DNA of 64,000 bases, from the NCBI GenBank assembly GCA_036245525.1, contig BTPG01000003.1, positions 211,919,945-211,983,944 of the forward strand, given 5' to 3'. Position numbers and translations under genes: made by a program. Below the pieces are notes generated by a model. The model had not been told where the DNA came from, did no database searches, and saw only the letters and a program-made list of their open reading frames with translations. The DNA comes from Semisulcospira habei (Eukaryota; Mollusca; Gastropoda; Semisulcospiridae). Shown here one piece after another: positions 22,687 to 33,798 of this stretch (position 1 is its first letter; every line of letters begins with the position of its first letter).

Positions 22687-22930
22687 GCTCGTCATCATCA
22701 TCATTGTCATCATCATCATCAATCATCGTCGTCATCCTGCTCGTCGTATCATCATCATCATCATCATCATCAACAATCATCAATCATCGTCATCATCAAT
22801 ACCATCTTCGTGCTCGATCTTTTCCTGTGATGGGTTAGACATCATCATCATCAGTCATCAGTCGTCGTCATCATCATCATCATCACCAATCGTCGTCATC
22901 ATCATCATCATCATCATCAATCATCGTCAT
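22687..22930. repeat. (CAT)n imperfect trinucleotide tract
   Basis: Blocks of CATCAT with CGTCGT and CAATCAT interruptions, including a duplicated segment with CGTGCTCGATCTTTTCC (about 22808 and 22947). Confidence 0.9.
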
Positions 22931-23073
22931 CATCAATACCTTTTTCGTGCTCGATCTTTTCCAGTGATGGCTTCGACGCTTGCCCCCACATGGTTTGAAA
23001 TTGCAGATAGACAACACATCAGTATAACATACTTTGAGCAACAACCTTTTCTTTTTGCAAGAAAAACATGGTC

Positions 23074-23132
23074 TTAACTCATTGGAGACGATTCGCCGCG
23101 TATACGTATACGGCACGTCTCCAATGAGTTAA
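23074..23132. mobile_element. Short family I TTAA hairpin
   Basis: TTAACTCATTGGAGACG and CGTCTCCAATGAG-TTAA are perfect arms around a CGCCGCGTATACGTATACGGC centre. Total 59 bp. Confidence 0.88.
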
Positions 23133-23223
23133 AGGATAGGTGCTCTCTGAAGTGGTGTCTCGAGGAGACAAAAGTGTCACCTGTCACGAAAGACCATTCT
23201 TTTTTGTAGCTATCGCCACCTCA

Positions 23224-23572
23224 TGAAAATCCACTGGCCAAAGAAGATCAGCAACGTCAGACTCTGGGAGAGAACAGAGCAGATAACAGCAGAGAATGAA
23301 ATTGGGCGACGAAGATGGGGATGGATTGGTCACAGTCTGAGAAAGCCAGCTTCCAGTATCACTAGGCAGGCATTGTCATAGAACCCCCAGGGAAAGAGGA
23401 AAAGAGGCAGGCCGAGAAACACCTGGCGTCGAGACCTCCAAGCAGACATCAAGAGACTGGGAACCACCTGGAGTAAAATCGAAGGAGAAGCACAGGACAG
23501 GAGTCGCTGGAGGTCTCTCGTGGACGGCCTATACCCTGGGAGGGGTGACAGGCGTAAGTAAGTAAGTAAGTA
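23224..23572 (+). pseudogene. 5'-truncated LINE, reverse-transcriptase C-terminus
   Basis: Encodes the basic C-terminal tail typical of mollusc non-LTR elements: [20 protein letters not shown], an in-frame TAG, then GRPRNTWRRDLQADIKRLG and a stop. It ends in an (AAGT)n tail. It is flanked by the perfect 12-bp repeat ATCGCCACCTCA at 23212-23223 and 23573-23584, a clear target-site duplication. Confidence 0.9.
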
Positions 23573-23584
23573 ATCGCCACCTCA

Positions 23585-24353
23585 ACAATGGGCTGTGACA
23601 GACGGTCTCTCATAAAGGTGGTCGCTGGGTTCTGCTTACTATACATGAAATGCTTTTTGACGATGTATATCGATTGTTACGTTTGTGTGTTGTTTTTGGG
23701 TTTTTTTTTTGTTGGGGGGGTGGAGGGGGGGGGGGGGGTGGGGGGCGTGTGTTTTGGTCGTGGGAAGGGATCCGATGTTCAGTTGAGTTGTTCTGGATTG
23801 GAATCGCGTACCTTTTTGGTGTGATTCCGTTTCCTTTTGCATGGAGAATTGCGATCGATTTTGTGTGTGTGCATTGAATGTTCCACATTTCGCTAACTTG
23901 TAGCAAAGTCCGACCTAGGTTAAGCTGGAACGTTCTGCAAAAATGCGCTCGTTCTAGTTACCTCAAACATGACGTCAAAGTTTTGTAGTACACATGTTGG
24001 TTACATTTCATGACGTTTACGTAGTGCACCGAGATTACATAGTGAGAATAAAGTTCTGTTGGATCTGTTACTCCAGTGTGGTGGACAATCTTGTGCCACG
24101 TGTGACGAGTTGCAACTGAGCAAGGTTTTTCTACAAGAACCCTACGTGAGTGTGTCTGGTGTGATTGCATGTTACTATGACCACTACCACGTAACATCGA
24201 TGTGCACATGACCAATCTCTATCGTACCCTGTCATATGACGGTGCTCTGAAGAGATCGATTCTGTACCTTGGTCATACACACACGTCGTGTCGACATCTT
24301 CTTGAAGTACGCCCGTGGTGCTTGTACACATTTCCGACTTTGTCTGTTTGCAG
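23585..24353. other. Intronic stretch upstream of exon 2
   Basis: Contains a poly-G-rich tract (about 23716-23745) with no recognised element. The polypyrimidine tract TTTGTCTGTTTGCAG ends at 24353. Confidence 0.5.
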
Positions 24354-24473
24354 GCACAGGAATGGGTGTGCGTGGTCTGCGAGCGGCGACGCAAGCTGAT
24401 GATGAGCACAGGGATGTGGTACCATGGCTACCACCCGGACGGAGACCTACCCTTGGAACAGAAACTGCAGTCG
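24354..24473 (+). CDS. Exon 2: zinc finger, second part
   Basis: Forty codons between TTTGCAG and GTAAGC, phase 0 at both ends. It begins AQEWVCVVCERRRKLMMSTG, supplying the last CxxC of the finger, 15 residues after the sixth Cys. Trp before the Cys pair and the basic run after it are family features: RIM has, from memory, WVCNLC followed by a basic stretch and TGAWF, compared with STGMWY here. The exon break between the sixth and seventh cysteines means both exons are needed for folding. A family D hairpin starts a few bases after the donor. Confidence 0.88.
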
Positions 24474-24478
24474 GTAAG

Positions 24479-24584
24479 CCCGCTAGCAAGAAATCCCCGG
24501 GCCGACGTCAGCCGCAGTGGGTCCGCGCACGTACGTGCGCGGACCCACTGCGGCTGACGTCAGCCCGAGGACTTTTGCTTGATT
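24479..24584. mobile_element. Family D hairpin next to exon 2 donor
   Basis: Long arms including CCGACGTCAGCCGCAGTGGG and its exact complement, meeting at GCGCACGTACGTGCGC. It begins within about 6 bp of the donor GT (24474-24475). Confidence 0.85.
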
Positions 24585-24686
24585 GTCCCTTCAGTCGGAG
24601 ATTCTCACGAGCCCTTGTGTCCAAGCTGTGCCCGTTTCTTAGCTAGTTTATCTGCATGACTTAGGCAAAGATTTTTATCAACCTTA

Positions 24687-25301
24687 AAGCATGTTCTTAA
24701 TTAAACGAACTTTTGATCGGCAAACCTAGATCGGAGAAGATCGGCGATCTTTTGGTTTGTTTCTTAATCGAGGTTGAACGAACCTAGGCGAACTTCAGCA
24801 AACCAGGTTTGCCATGGTTCTCTTTCTTAACTGAATTGCTCGATTCGGCGTACTTACTGTCTGCGAAGGTGTTCAAAATGGCTGCAGCTATGCGGCTTCG
24901 CGATTTGAACGATGTTTGTTTTTGTACTCCTTGCAGTAGCGACCCCACAAACAGCGTTGCGCCTCCCACAAATCAATTAAAAGAGGTCTTGTTCTTCGCA
25001 CGAGTGAAATATCGCCGTCTGCCATATTTGTTTGTATCGGTGACTGTCTTCTTATCTCCAACGCAGAAGAGGGTAAAAGTTTTGACCAATCAGAGAAAAG
25101 GTTCGCCTTGGTTTGCTCAACACGTTCAGCGAACCTTTTCCGACAGCGAACTATGGTTTGCCGAGGTTCGTGAACTACTTCGAACTAGGTTCGCCGTATC
25201 TTTAGATCGTCCAATTAAGAACCAACCTGGTTCGTCCGAGCTCGTGAACTCTAGTTCGTCAGAGTTCGCGAACTAAAGTTCGTTTAATTAAGAACATGCT
25301 T
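24687..25301. mobile_element. Non-autonomous TIR transposon, 615 bp
   Basis: Perfect 27-bp terminal inverted repeats start AAGCATGTTCTTAATTAAAC and end with the complement. TA flanks both sides (24685-24686, 25302-25303). The interior is packed with GAAC/GTTCG-type motifs in both orientations, mainly near the ends. No transposase frame is visible. Confidence 0.85.
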
Positions 25302-25390
25302 TACACGCCACAGGTTCAGGTCGACACAACAATGATTTGAAACTCAGATTCCTCACGTGAGCCGCTGCCCCTGTTGTCTTCAGTCACGTG

Positions 25391-25926
25391 CCCTTTTAAC
25401 CCCCTTTGCTGTCTAGTGCTGCACTGGCTGCCCGTGAAATTCCGCTGCCAGTACAAAATTGCGATTTTTCGCCTATCAGCATTTTGACGGATCTCTCCCG
25501 CCGTACCTTTCAGCCAAACTGACTGTTTATCAGCCATCACGCAACCTCCGTTCCTCCAGTGTAAAACTTTTTAAAATCCCGAAGCTTAACATGAAAACTG
25601 TCGGGGAGCGTTCTTTCACCTTTTTAGCCCCATGTGTGTGGAACTCGCTGCCAACTGAAATGCGGAATCTGCCCTCATTGTCACAGTTCAAATCTCACTT
25701 AAAGACTTTTCTTTTCTGTCGGGCATTTAACACTTAGCTCATCTTTAGCTAACAGTTGACTGCCTTTTATTCTGATCCTAGAGGAAGTGAATGTAAGGTG
25801 TTGGGAAGAGATGGGGTGGTTTAAAGTAGTGTATAATCGTGCGTGTGTCTGAGAGAGAGGGTGTGCTGTTGTGCATGCGCAGTGAGTCCAGTGTTTTCCT
25901 CGAGAACAGCGCTATACAAGAACTAT

Positions 25927-25982
<56 letters not shown>
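25391..25982 (+). pseudogene. CR1/L2-like LINE 3' end
   Basis: Encodes a broken C-terminal end of a CR1/L2 ORF2: LHWLPVKFRCQYKI, a stop, then PPYLSAKL, ERSFTFLAPCVWNSLPTEMR and SQFKSHLKTFLF, ending at TAG 25737. The 3' UTR ends in CGCTATACAAGAACTATG and an ATT tail (25925-25982). Confidence 0.85.
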
Positions 25983-25984
<2 letters not shown>

Positions 25985-26000
25985 AAAAGTGACCATGAAC

Positions 26001-26145
26001 CAACTGCAACAGAGCTCATGAGGACCTATGCCTCCTGCCGAAACCAGGCTGCATCCACGCTTCTTTGACGGCTGAGAATCTGTGACGTTGAATTTACGAT
26101 GATTTCAAAAACACAGTCTGCGTCCACTTGCAGTGAAGGGGTTAA
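26001..26145. repeat. Family B half element
   Basis: Only one arm remains (GAGCTCATGAGGACCTATGCC), followed by the normal right flank ending CAGTGAAGGGG-TTAA at 26142-26145. Confidence 0.7.
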
Positions 26146-26252
26146 CCACTTTCGCCGCCGAAATACAGCGAGCAACACTCAAGCGCAAGTGGCATTGATC
26201 CTCATGAGCCCCCCGCGAATGCGGGGGCTCATGAGGATCTGTGCCTCTTGTT
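26142..26252. mobile_element. Family B element sharing a TTAA with its neighbour
   Basis: Starts TTAACCACTTTCGCCGCCG using the same TTAA that ends the preceding half element. Core arms GGCATTGATCCTCATGAGCC and its near complement. The right end is not resolved. Confidence 0.7.
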
Positions 26253-26309
26253 GAACACACGACAATAAAATGCTTCGGAGTCCAACAGTAAGGACTAAAG
26301 GATTTGGGC

Positions 26310-26578
26310 AGAGATCTTTTTCTTATTAGGGTCCATCAGTCTGGGATGATCTTCCTAAATCCTTGAGACACAGTGAGTCCAGTGCCAGTTTTAAACACAG
26401 TCTTAAACCCCATCTTTTCCGTCTTGATTATCAGCGTTCTTGTATTTAGTCCATTTCTGTTCTTTTGTGTAATTTTACATGTCGTTTTGGTTTTGTGACA
26501 TTTTGTGTAATATTTTTCTTGCTCATATATACGGCGCCTAGAGCATCTTAGGTGCCTTATAATTAATCCTCTTTATTA

Positions 26579-26670
<92 letters not shown>

Positions 26671-26672
26671 GT
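26310..26672 (+). pseudogene. CR1/L2-like LINE 3' end, second copy
   Basis: Translates to VWDDLPKSLRHSESSASFK and HSLKPHLFRLDYQRSC, a CR1/L2 C-terminus, then an AGCATCTTAGGTGCC-type tail and a ~100-bp ATT tract. Confidence 0.8.
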
Positions 26673-26704
26673 GTGCCCGGGGTTAAACGACAATGAATCT
26701 GCGA

Positions 26705-28557
26705 TGGTTTCAGAGACATAATTTCCTGAACGTTAGCAGTGAAGAAGTGAACGTAACGCGGCCCCTCATCTATAACGTTAGCAGTGAAGAAGTGAACGTA
26801 ACGCGGCCCCTCATCTATAACGTTAACAGTGAAGAAGTGAACGTAACTCGGCCCCTCATCTATATAACGTTAGCAGCGAAGAAGTGAACGTAACTCGGCC
26901 CCTCATCTATAATGTTAGCAGTGAAGCAGTGAACGTAACGCGGCCCCTCATCTATAACGTTAGCAGTGAAGAAGTCAACGTAACTCGACCCGTCATCTAT
27001 AACGTTAGCAGTGAAAAAGTCAACGTAACGCGGCCCCTCATCTATATAACGTTAGCAGTGAAGAAGTGAACGTAACTCGGCCCCTCATCTATATAACGTT
27101 AGCAGCGAAGAAGTGAACGTAACTCGGCCCCTCATCTATAACGTTAGCAGTGAAGAAGTGAACGTAACTCGGCCCCTCATCTATATAACGTTAGCAGCGA
27201 AGAAGTGAACGTAACTCGGCCCCTCATCTATAATGTTAGCAGTGAAGAAGTGAACGTAACGCGGCCCCTCATCTATATAACGTTAGCAACGAAGAAGTGA
27301 ACGTAACTCGGTCCCTCATCTATAACGTTAGCAGTGAAGAAGTGAACGTAACGCGGCCCCTCATCTATATAACGTTAGCAGCGAAGAAGTGAAGGTAACT
27401 CGGCCCCTCATCTATAACGTTAGCAGTGAAGAAGTGAACGTAACTCGGCCCCTCATCTATATAACGTTAGCAGCGAAGAAGTGAACGTAACTCGGCCCCT
27501 CATCTATAATGTTAGCAGTGATGAAGTGAACGTAACGCGGCCTCTCATCTATAACGTTAGCAGTGAAGAAGTCAACGTAACTCGACCCCTCTTCTATAAC
27601 GTTAGCAGTGAAGAAGTGAACGTAACGCGGCCCCTCATCTATATAACGTTAGCAGCGAAGAATTGAACGTAACTCGGCCCCTCTTCTATAACGTCAGCAG
27701 TGAAGAAGTGAACGTAACGCGGCCCCTCATCTATATAACGTTAGCAGCGAAGAAGTGAACGTAACTCGGCCCCTCTTCTATAACGTTAGCAGCGAAGAAG
27801 TGAGCGTAACGCGGCCCCTCATCTATATAACGTTAGCAGCGAAGAAGTGAACGTAACTCGGCCCCTCTTCTATAACGTTGGCAGTGAAGAAGTGAACGTA
27901 ACGCGGCCCCTCATCTATATAACGTTAGCAGCGAAGAAGTGAACGTAACTCGGCCCCTCATCTATAACGTTAGCAGTGAAGAAGTGAACGTAACTCGGCC
28001 CCTCATCTATATAACGTTAGCAGCGAAGAAGTGAACGTAACTCGGCCCCTCATCTATAACGTTAGCAGCGAAGAAGTGAAGGTAACTCGGCCCCTCATCT
28101 ATAACGTTAGCAGTGAAGAAGTCAACGTAACTCGACCCGTCATCTATAACGTTAGCAGTGAAGAAGTCAACGTAACTCGACCCCTCATCTTTAACGTTAG
28201 CAGCGAAGAAGTGAACGTAACTCGGCCCCTCATCTATAACGTTAGCAGTGAAGAAGTCAACGTAACTCGACCCGTCATCTATTGACGTTAGCAGTGAAGA
28301 AGTCAACGTAACTCGACCCGTCATCTATAACGTTAGCAGTGAAGAAGTCAACGTAACTCGACCCCTCATCTTTAACGTTAGCAGCGAAGAAGTGAACGTA
28401 ACTCGGCCCCTCATCTATAACGTTAGCAGTGAAGAAGTGAACGTAACGCGGCCCCTCATCTATATAACGTTAGCAGCGAAGAAGTGAACGTAACGCGGCC
28501 CCTCATCTATAACGTTAGCAGTGAAGAAGTGAACGTAACGCGGCCCCTCATCTATAA
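26705..28557. repeat. 45/47-bp minisatellite, about 40 units
   Basis: Unit core GTTAGCAGTGAAGAAGTGAA then CGTAACGCGGCCCCTCATCT. Length alternates between ATAAC (45 bp) and ATATAAC (47 bp) joins. Variants GCGGCC/TCGGCC and GTGAAG/GCGAAG recur in ordered pairs, so higher-order units of about 92 bp exist. Short open frames here are repeat artefacts. Confidence 0.95.
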
Positions 28558-28559
28558 TG

Positions 28560-28945
28560 TTCGGGTGTTTTGTTTCCCCCCTTCCTCAGACAAACAGCTC
28601 AAGGCCGCACCCTGGTTAGGTGCAGCGAGTACAAAGTAATCTAGTCCACCGGTGTCGACGCTTCGTTAATAATTGATTGCTGTTGGACACTCGGTGATAT
28701 TCACAGGCGTGAGCAGAGAAATGCGTTTTGACGGAGTGTATTTCACGTGCAGAAAAGATTTTTTTTCAAGTCACTGTGACAAAAAAGTCTTAACTTACAA
28801 CTGACTAAAAGAAGTGAATTCTTTACTTTGGTACAAATCGTGGAAAACGCATTCTACGCCCCCAACCTGTGTTGCCGTCTGCGTTCCATAGACCGTGACA
28901 GCTAGATGGTAGTGCATGTATGGTCTCCTTACAGCACACGGAAAT
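28560..28945. other. Unassigned intronic stretch
   Basis: No exon or recognised element between the minisatellite and the next hairpin relics. Confidence 0.4.
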
Positions 28946-28947
28946 GC

Positions 28948-29012
28948 ATTGGTCCAATAAGAGGCGTATATCTTTACGAACCCCTGCTCATATGGATGTA
29001 TGCCTGTTGCAT
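28948..29012. repeat. Degraded family B hairpin
   Basis: AAGAGGCGTATATCTTTACG and ATGGATGTATGCCTGTTGC are remnants of the two arms. Confidence 0.5.
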
Positions 29013-29065
29013 TTGGCTGTTGCTCGATGTGTTCCGGCAGTGGCACGGTATTCATTGCCAACCCC

Positions 29066-29168
29066 AGAGGCAAAAGGTCTTCGGGCCCACGACGGCCGCA
29101 GTCGGCCCGCGCACAGTCGTGCGCGTGCCCACTGCGGCCATCGTGGGCCCGAGCACCTTTGCTTACTG
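29066..29168. mobile_element. Family D hairpin
   Basis: CCCAGAGGCAAAAGG..GGGCCCACGACGGCCGCAGT faces ACTGCGGCCATCGTGGGCCC..TTTGCTTACTGGG, with a GCGCACAGTCGTGCGC centre. Confidence 0.8.
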
Positions 29169-29241
29169 GGCAGTGGACGCAGATTGTGATTTTGAAATCA
29201 TTTAAAGTCAAGCGTCAAAGGTTGTTGTCTAACTTCTTCAA

Positions 29242-31540
29242 GTGAAAATTACTGTCTTCTTTGACTGCCCGCAGAACTCTAGTACTGTGAAACAAATGAA
29301 TCTTTTGAGTGTTTTTGACCTTGAGCAGTCTCTTGGTCAGCCAACTCACAAGCATGGTCATACTCTTGATTGGCTGTTACACCGATCAAGTGATAATTTT
29401 GTTCAGTCTACTTATGTGTCATATGCACTTGAGTCTGATCATCTATGCGTGATTGCTGATCTAGTTGTGTCAGTGCCATCCTTTCCGCATGTATTTGTGC
29501 AAAAACGAAACATTCGTGATATTGATCGCCTGGCTTTATACGCTGATTTGCATGAATATCTCAGCGAACACCCTGATCCCTCTGTGGGACAGTTGCACTC
29601 GGGTCTGAGGTCACTACTTGACAAGCATGCTCCATCTGCTCGCCGTAAAGTGTCGTGTCGGACGTCCTCACCGTGGTTCAGCGCCGACGTATGGGAGGCA
29701 AACTTTTCGCTGCAAAGAGAGAGCGACGATAAGCTGAGAGACTGTGTCTGTCCACTGGACTTACCGTGCACAAGCAGATTTTCAGCGCTGCTAAGAAATA
29801 TGTAACTCGTCTGGTACTCGCGGCGAAGACAGCTTTCTTCAATGCCAAGATTGCAGCGTGCACCACCAGCAAGCAACTCTACAATGTGACCAACAGACTG
29901 ACTGCTAGAAGGGATCCATCTCCACTCCCGACCATTTTCTCGCCAGTCGAGCTGCCTGATCAGTTCTCTAATTTCTTCAATGAAAAAAAATTCAGAACAG
30001 ACATGGGGACATGGGGACGTAGCTTAATGGATAAGACACTGCCCTGGCAGTCGTAAGATCCCGGGTTCGAATCCCCTGGTGGGCAGGAATGGGATGTGGA
30101 CTTTTCCTCATTCCCATCGAGTCAAATTTACGTACAGACTCGACTTACGGTTGCCTGTCTCGCCTTCGTGTGCACAGCACGCATAATCATCAAGTACGCA
30201 CATTAAAAATCCCATTGCCACTAATCGAAAAGAGAAGGCCTGGTAGGGCCGGTGAAATGGACACAGAAATATTTCACATGCACCGAAGTTAATAGCCGGG
30301 TGGAGGTTTGCACATAAAGTAGCGCTTAGTAACAGCAGGCTTTCAAAGCTCCAGCTTCCATCCCTACGGCGGCGCCTTGAGCATCTTTAATTAGATGGAT
30401 ATGTGCACCTTGGAGACACAGTACCATACCATACCATACCAACATTCGTGATAGACTTGATGGACTTATTTCACCGTCTCTATCACAGTATGACGTTCCC
30501 TTTTATGGTCAGTGTCTCTCGTCCTTCAGACCTGTCAGTGAACAGGAACTTCATACTGTGCTGAAGAAAACTGCACAAAAGACTTGTAGTTTAGACCGAC
30601 TTCCTACTACAATGCTGTACAAGTGAATTGATGTTGTGCTTCCAGTCATGACCAACATTGTCAATGAGTCCCTGAGGTCTGGTGTTTTTCCGTCGGATAA
30701 GTTCGCCATTGTTAAACCTTTGCTAAACAAATGTCCTCTCTAGACCCTAACAATCTACAAAATTACCGCCCTCTCTCAATCCTCCTTTTTCTCTCCAAGA
30801 TCGTTGAGAAAGTTGTGTTGTCGCAAATTCTCGACCTCTGAACCTGAATCATCTTCTTAGTCCCAATCAGTCTGCTTACCGTGCAGGTCATTCCACTGAA
30901 ACTGCGCTTGAAAAAAATCTGAATGACCTGGAGGCTCTTGATGATGGCAAAGTATCTGTTCTTGCACTGTTAGACCTCTCTGCTGCCTTTGATACGATTG
31001 ACCATGACATTTTGCTATAACGTCTCTATTCTGTGTATGGCTTTATCCTGGTTTAGATCATATCTGACAGACAGAACTCAGTGCATATTAGTTAATGATA
31101 AGCATTCCAGCCCATCCACCCTGCGCTTTGGCGTCCCACAAGGTTCAGTTCTTGGACCAGTCCTCTTTACCCTGTATGTTCAGCCACTGGCCAGTGTCTT
31201 TAACCGTTTTTCCATACCACATCATGCGTTTGCAGATGATACTCAACTCCATGACTCCTGTTCACCTGATCAGATTAGGGGCACAATCGAGAGTCTTTAT
31301 GAGTGTGTCTCAGAGACTAAGATGTGGATGACTTCAAACAAATTACAGTTGAATGACGGAAAAACCGAGGCCATGATCATTGCTTCCACGAGATTGGCGA
31401 AGACGCTGATACCCCCCCCCCCCCGACTCCCCCCCCCCCTCCAGTCACAAATCTGTGGTGCCACTGTCCCCTTCTCCCCCCATGTAAAAAATATGGATGT
31501 CACACTTGATAGTAGCCTGTACACTCGTACAGCATTGTAG
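29242..31540 (+). pseudogene. CR1/L2-like LINE ORF2 fragment, interrupted by a SINE
   Basis: The first part encodes the C-terminus of an APE-type endonuclease (HTLDWLLHR, then ESDHLCVIADL) and the linker (NIRDIDRLALYADLHEYLSE). The reverse transcriptase core follows after a SINE (30009-30449): SFRPVSEQELHTVLKK, RFGVPQGSVLGPVLFTLY and the catalytic FADDTQLHD. Frameshifts near 29760 and 30730 and several stops kill it. The 5' end is missing. Confidence 0.88.
30009..30449 (+). mobile_element. tRNA-derived SINE (SINE-3) nested in the LINE
   Basis: tRNA-like head GGGGACGTAGCTTAATGG (A box) and GGGTTCGAATCCCC (B box), a ~350-bp body, and a CCATA-type pentanucleotide tail. Both LINE reading frames resume on either side, so the SINE inserted after the LINE. 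A short repeat ATGGGGAC lies at its left edge; no clear target-site duplication was found. Confidence 0.8.
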
Positions 31541-31562
31541 TAGGAAGTGGGTCTAATCCACA

Positions 31563-31655
31563 AGTCTTTTGTGCAGTTTTCTTCAGCACAGTATGAAGTT
31601 TCTGTTCACTGACAGGTCTGAAGGACGAGAGACACTGACCAGAAAAGGGAACGTC
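31563..31655 (-). repeat. Inverted copy of a LINE segment
   Basis: This is the reverse complement of 30491-30592 with about two mismatches, covering the RT segment that encodes FRPVSEQELHTVLKK. It lies downstream of the plus-strand RT. Confidence 0.85.
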
Positions 31656-31789
31656 CAGCGTCCAGCTGACGTGCGTGAGTGCGAGTATGAGTCCATAAGC
31701 TTAGCATTTTCGAATGGTGACTTTATAGATTTTTATATAGTGCGTTGCATTTTTTTTAATTACTTTTTGTAAATTGCGTTTTTGTAATT

Positions 31790-31859
31790 ACTTATTTTTG
31801 TACAATTAGTTTTTGTTAAGCGCCTAGAGCTCTAATCCGAAGTTAGGCGCTATACAAGT

Positions 31860-31927
<68 letters not shown>
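31790..31927 (+). repeat. LINE-type tail with (ATT)n
   Basis: AAGCGCCTAGAGCTCTAATC..GGCGCTATACAAGTACTC and about 21 ATT units. Confidence 0.75.
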
Positions 31928-31929
<2 letters not shown>

Positions 31930-31965
31930 AAATTCAACTCTGACATACTGGTATGACAGCAAGGT

Positions 31966-32050
31966 ATGGGTCGCCCATCATAGCTCATGGGTGGACCAGA
32001 ATTGCCTGTAGGCGCCACGCTATTCTAGTACCACCCTTGAACTATCATGA
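31966..32050. repeat. Degraded family G hairpin
   Basis: The right arm (CTATTCTAGTACCACCCTTG then AACTATCATG) is kept; the left arm is diverged (CATCATAGCTCATGGGTGG). Confidence 0.6.
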
Positions 32051-32114
32051 TTTCAAAACAATTCTAAAAACTAAACTTGATACAATAGAACCTTTGTTGA
32101 GCAACCACATTTTG

Positions 32115-32738
32115 CAAGGAAACAAAGCGGTCTGACCAGACAAGACGTGAGAACAAAGCAGTCTGACCAGACAAGACGTGAGAACAAAGCGGTCTGACCA
32201 GACAAGACGTGAGAACAAAGCGGTCTGACCAGACAAGACGTGAGAACAAAGCAGTCTGACCAGACAAGACGTGAGAACAAAGCGGTCTGACCAGACAAGA
32301 CCTGAGAACAAAGCGGTCTGACCAGACAAGACGTGAGAACAATGCGGTCTGACCAGACAAGACGTGGGAACAACGCGGTCTGACCAGACAAGACCTTAGA
32401 ACAAAGCGGTCTGAGCAGACAAGACATGAGAACAAAGCGGTCTGACCTGACAAGACGTGAGAACAAAGCGGTCTGACCAGACAAGACGTGAGAACAAAGC
32501 GGTTTGACCAGGCAAGACATGAGAACAAAACGGTGTGACCAGACAAGACGTGAGAACAAAGCGGTTTGACCAGGCAAGACATGAGAACAAAACGGTGTGA
32601 CTAGACAAGACGTGAGAACAAAGCGGTCTGACCAGACAAGACGTGAGAACAAAGCGGTCTGACCAGGCAAGACGTGAGAACAAAGCGGTCTGACCAGGCA
32701 AGACGTGAGAACAACGCGGTCTGACCAGGCCAGACGTG
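32115..32738. repeat. 31-bp minisatellite, about 20 units
   Basis: Unit core AACAAAGCGGTCTGACCAGA then CAAGACGTGAG. A subset carries GCGGTTTGACCAGGC and alternates with AACGGTGTGACC as a two-unit block. Confidence 0.95.
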
Positions 32739-32741
32739 AGA

Positions 32742-32846
32742 CCTGTCATTAATGACGATCTTAGAGCATCGCCTAGAGCATCTTACCATGTATCTTACCA
32801 TAAATCATCTTTATTATTATTATCTTTTAATGACAGGTGATCCCTC
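32742..32846. repeat. Family E arms separated by a LINE-type tail
   Basis: ACCTGTCATTAATGACGATC on the left and TTTAATGACAGGTGATCCC on the right are the E arms. Between them lies AGAGCATCTTACC..ATT repeats, resembling a short LINE tail inserted in the hairpin. Confidence 0.55.
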
Positions 32847-32869
32847 TCAACACGGACTCCGTTGTAAAA

Positions 32870-33533
32870 GCTGATGTTAGTGTAGTGTGTCCACCAACAG
32901 AGCAATGGTGTTAGTGTAGTGTGTCCACCAGCAGAGCGGCAATGGTGTTAGTGTAGTGTGTCCACCAACAGAGCAATGGTGTTAGTGTAGTGTGTCCACC
33001 AACAGAGCGGCAATGGTGTTAGTGTAGTGTGTCCACCAACAGAGCAATGGTGTTAGTGTAGTGTGTCCACCAACAGAGCAATGGTGTTAGTGTAGTGTGT
33101 CCACCAACAGAGCGGCAATGGTGTTAGTGTAGTGTGTCCACCAACAGAGCAATGGTGTTAGTGTAGTGTGTCCACCAACAGAGCGGCAATGGTGTTAGTG
33201 TAGTGTGTCCACCAACAGAGCAATGGTGTTAGTGTAGTGTGTCCACCAACAGAGCAATGGTGTTAGTGTAGTGTGTCCACCAACAGAGCGGCAATGGTGT
33301 TATTGTAGTGTGTCCACCAAAAGAGCGGCGATGGTGTTAGTGTAGTGTGTCCACCAACAGAGCGGCAATGGTGTTAGTGTAGTGTGTCCACCAACAGAGC
33401 AATGGTGTTAGTGTAGTGTGTCCACCAACAGAGCAATGGTGTTAGTGTAGTGTGTCCATCAACAGAGCGGCAATGGTGTTAGTGTAGTGTGTCCACCAAC
33501 AGAGCAATGGTGTTAGTGTAGTGTGTCCACCAA
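32870..33533. repeat. 34/37-bp minisatellite, about 19 units
   Basis: Unit core ATGGTGTTAGTGTAGTGTGT then CCACCAACAGAGC. A 3-bp insertion (GGC) distinguishes long from short units, and long/short order is patterned. Confidence 0.95.
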
Positions 33534-33798
33534 TCTGTTCAAGAGAAGAATCGAGTGATAGGCCTTCTTAGCTGTGCTTTCCTGGACATTTTATTAGTGA
33601 ACTGTTTTGTTTGTGTTTTTTTCTTGATGAAAAACAACATCCATGCCAAATTCGCTTTATATGACTGTGATGTGTCCATGCATTAAAAAGCAACAACACC
33701 TGAAGGTGATAATTCACATAACATGTTGTTTCCATAACCTCACCGGATTTTCCGGCTGTTTTGCTGGTACAAATACAGACTGTTCATTTTCCCCGCAG

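Noticed and set aside
22609..23116. Ser/His-rich frames over the CAT tract
   Set aside because: Imperfect trinucleotide repeat; frames end at interruptions.
26693..28557. CRISPR array
   Set aside because: Repeat units are contiguous with no unique spacers, no cas genes, and the context is animal intronic DNA; it is a minisatellite.
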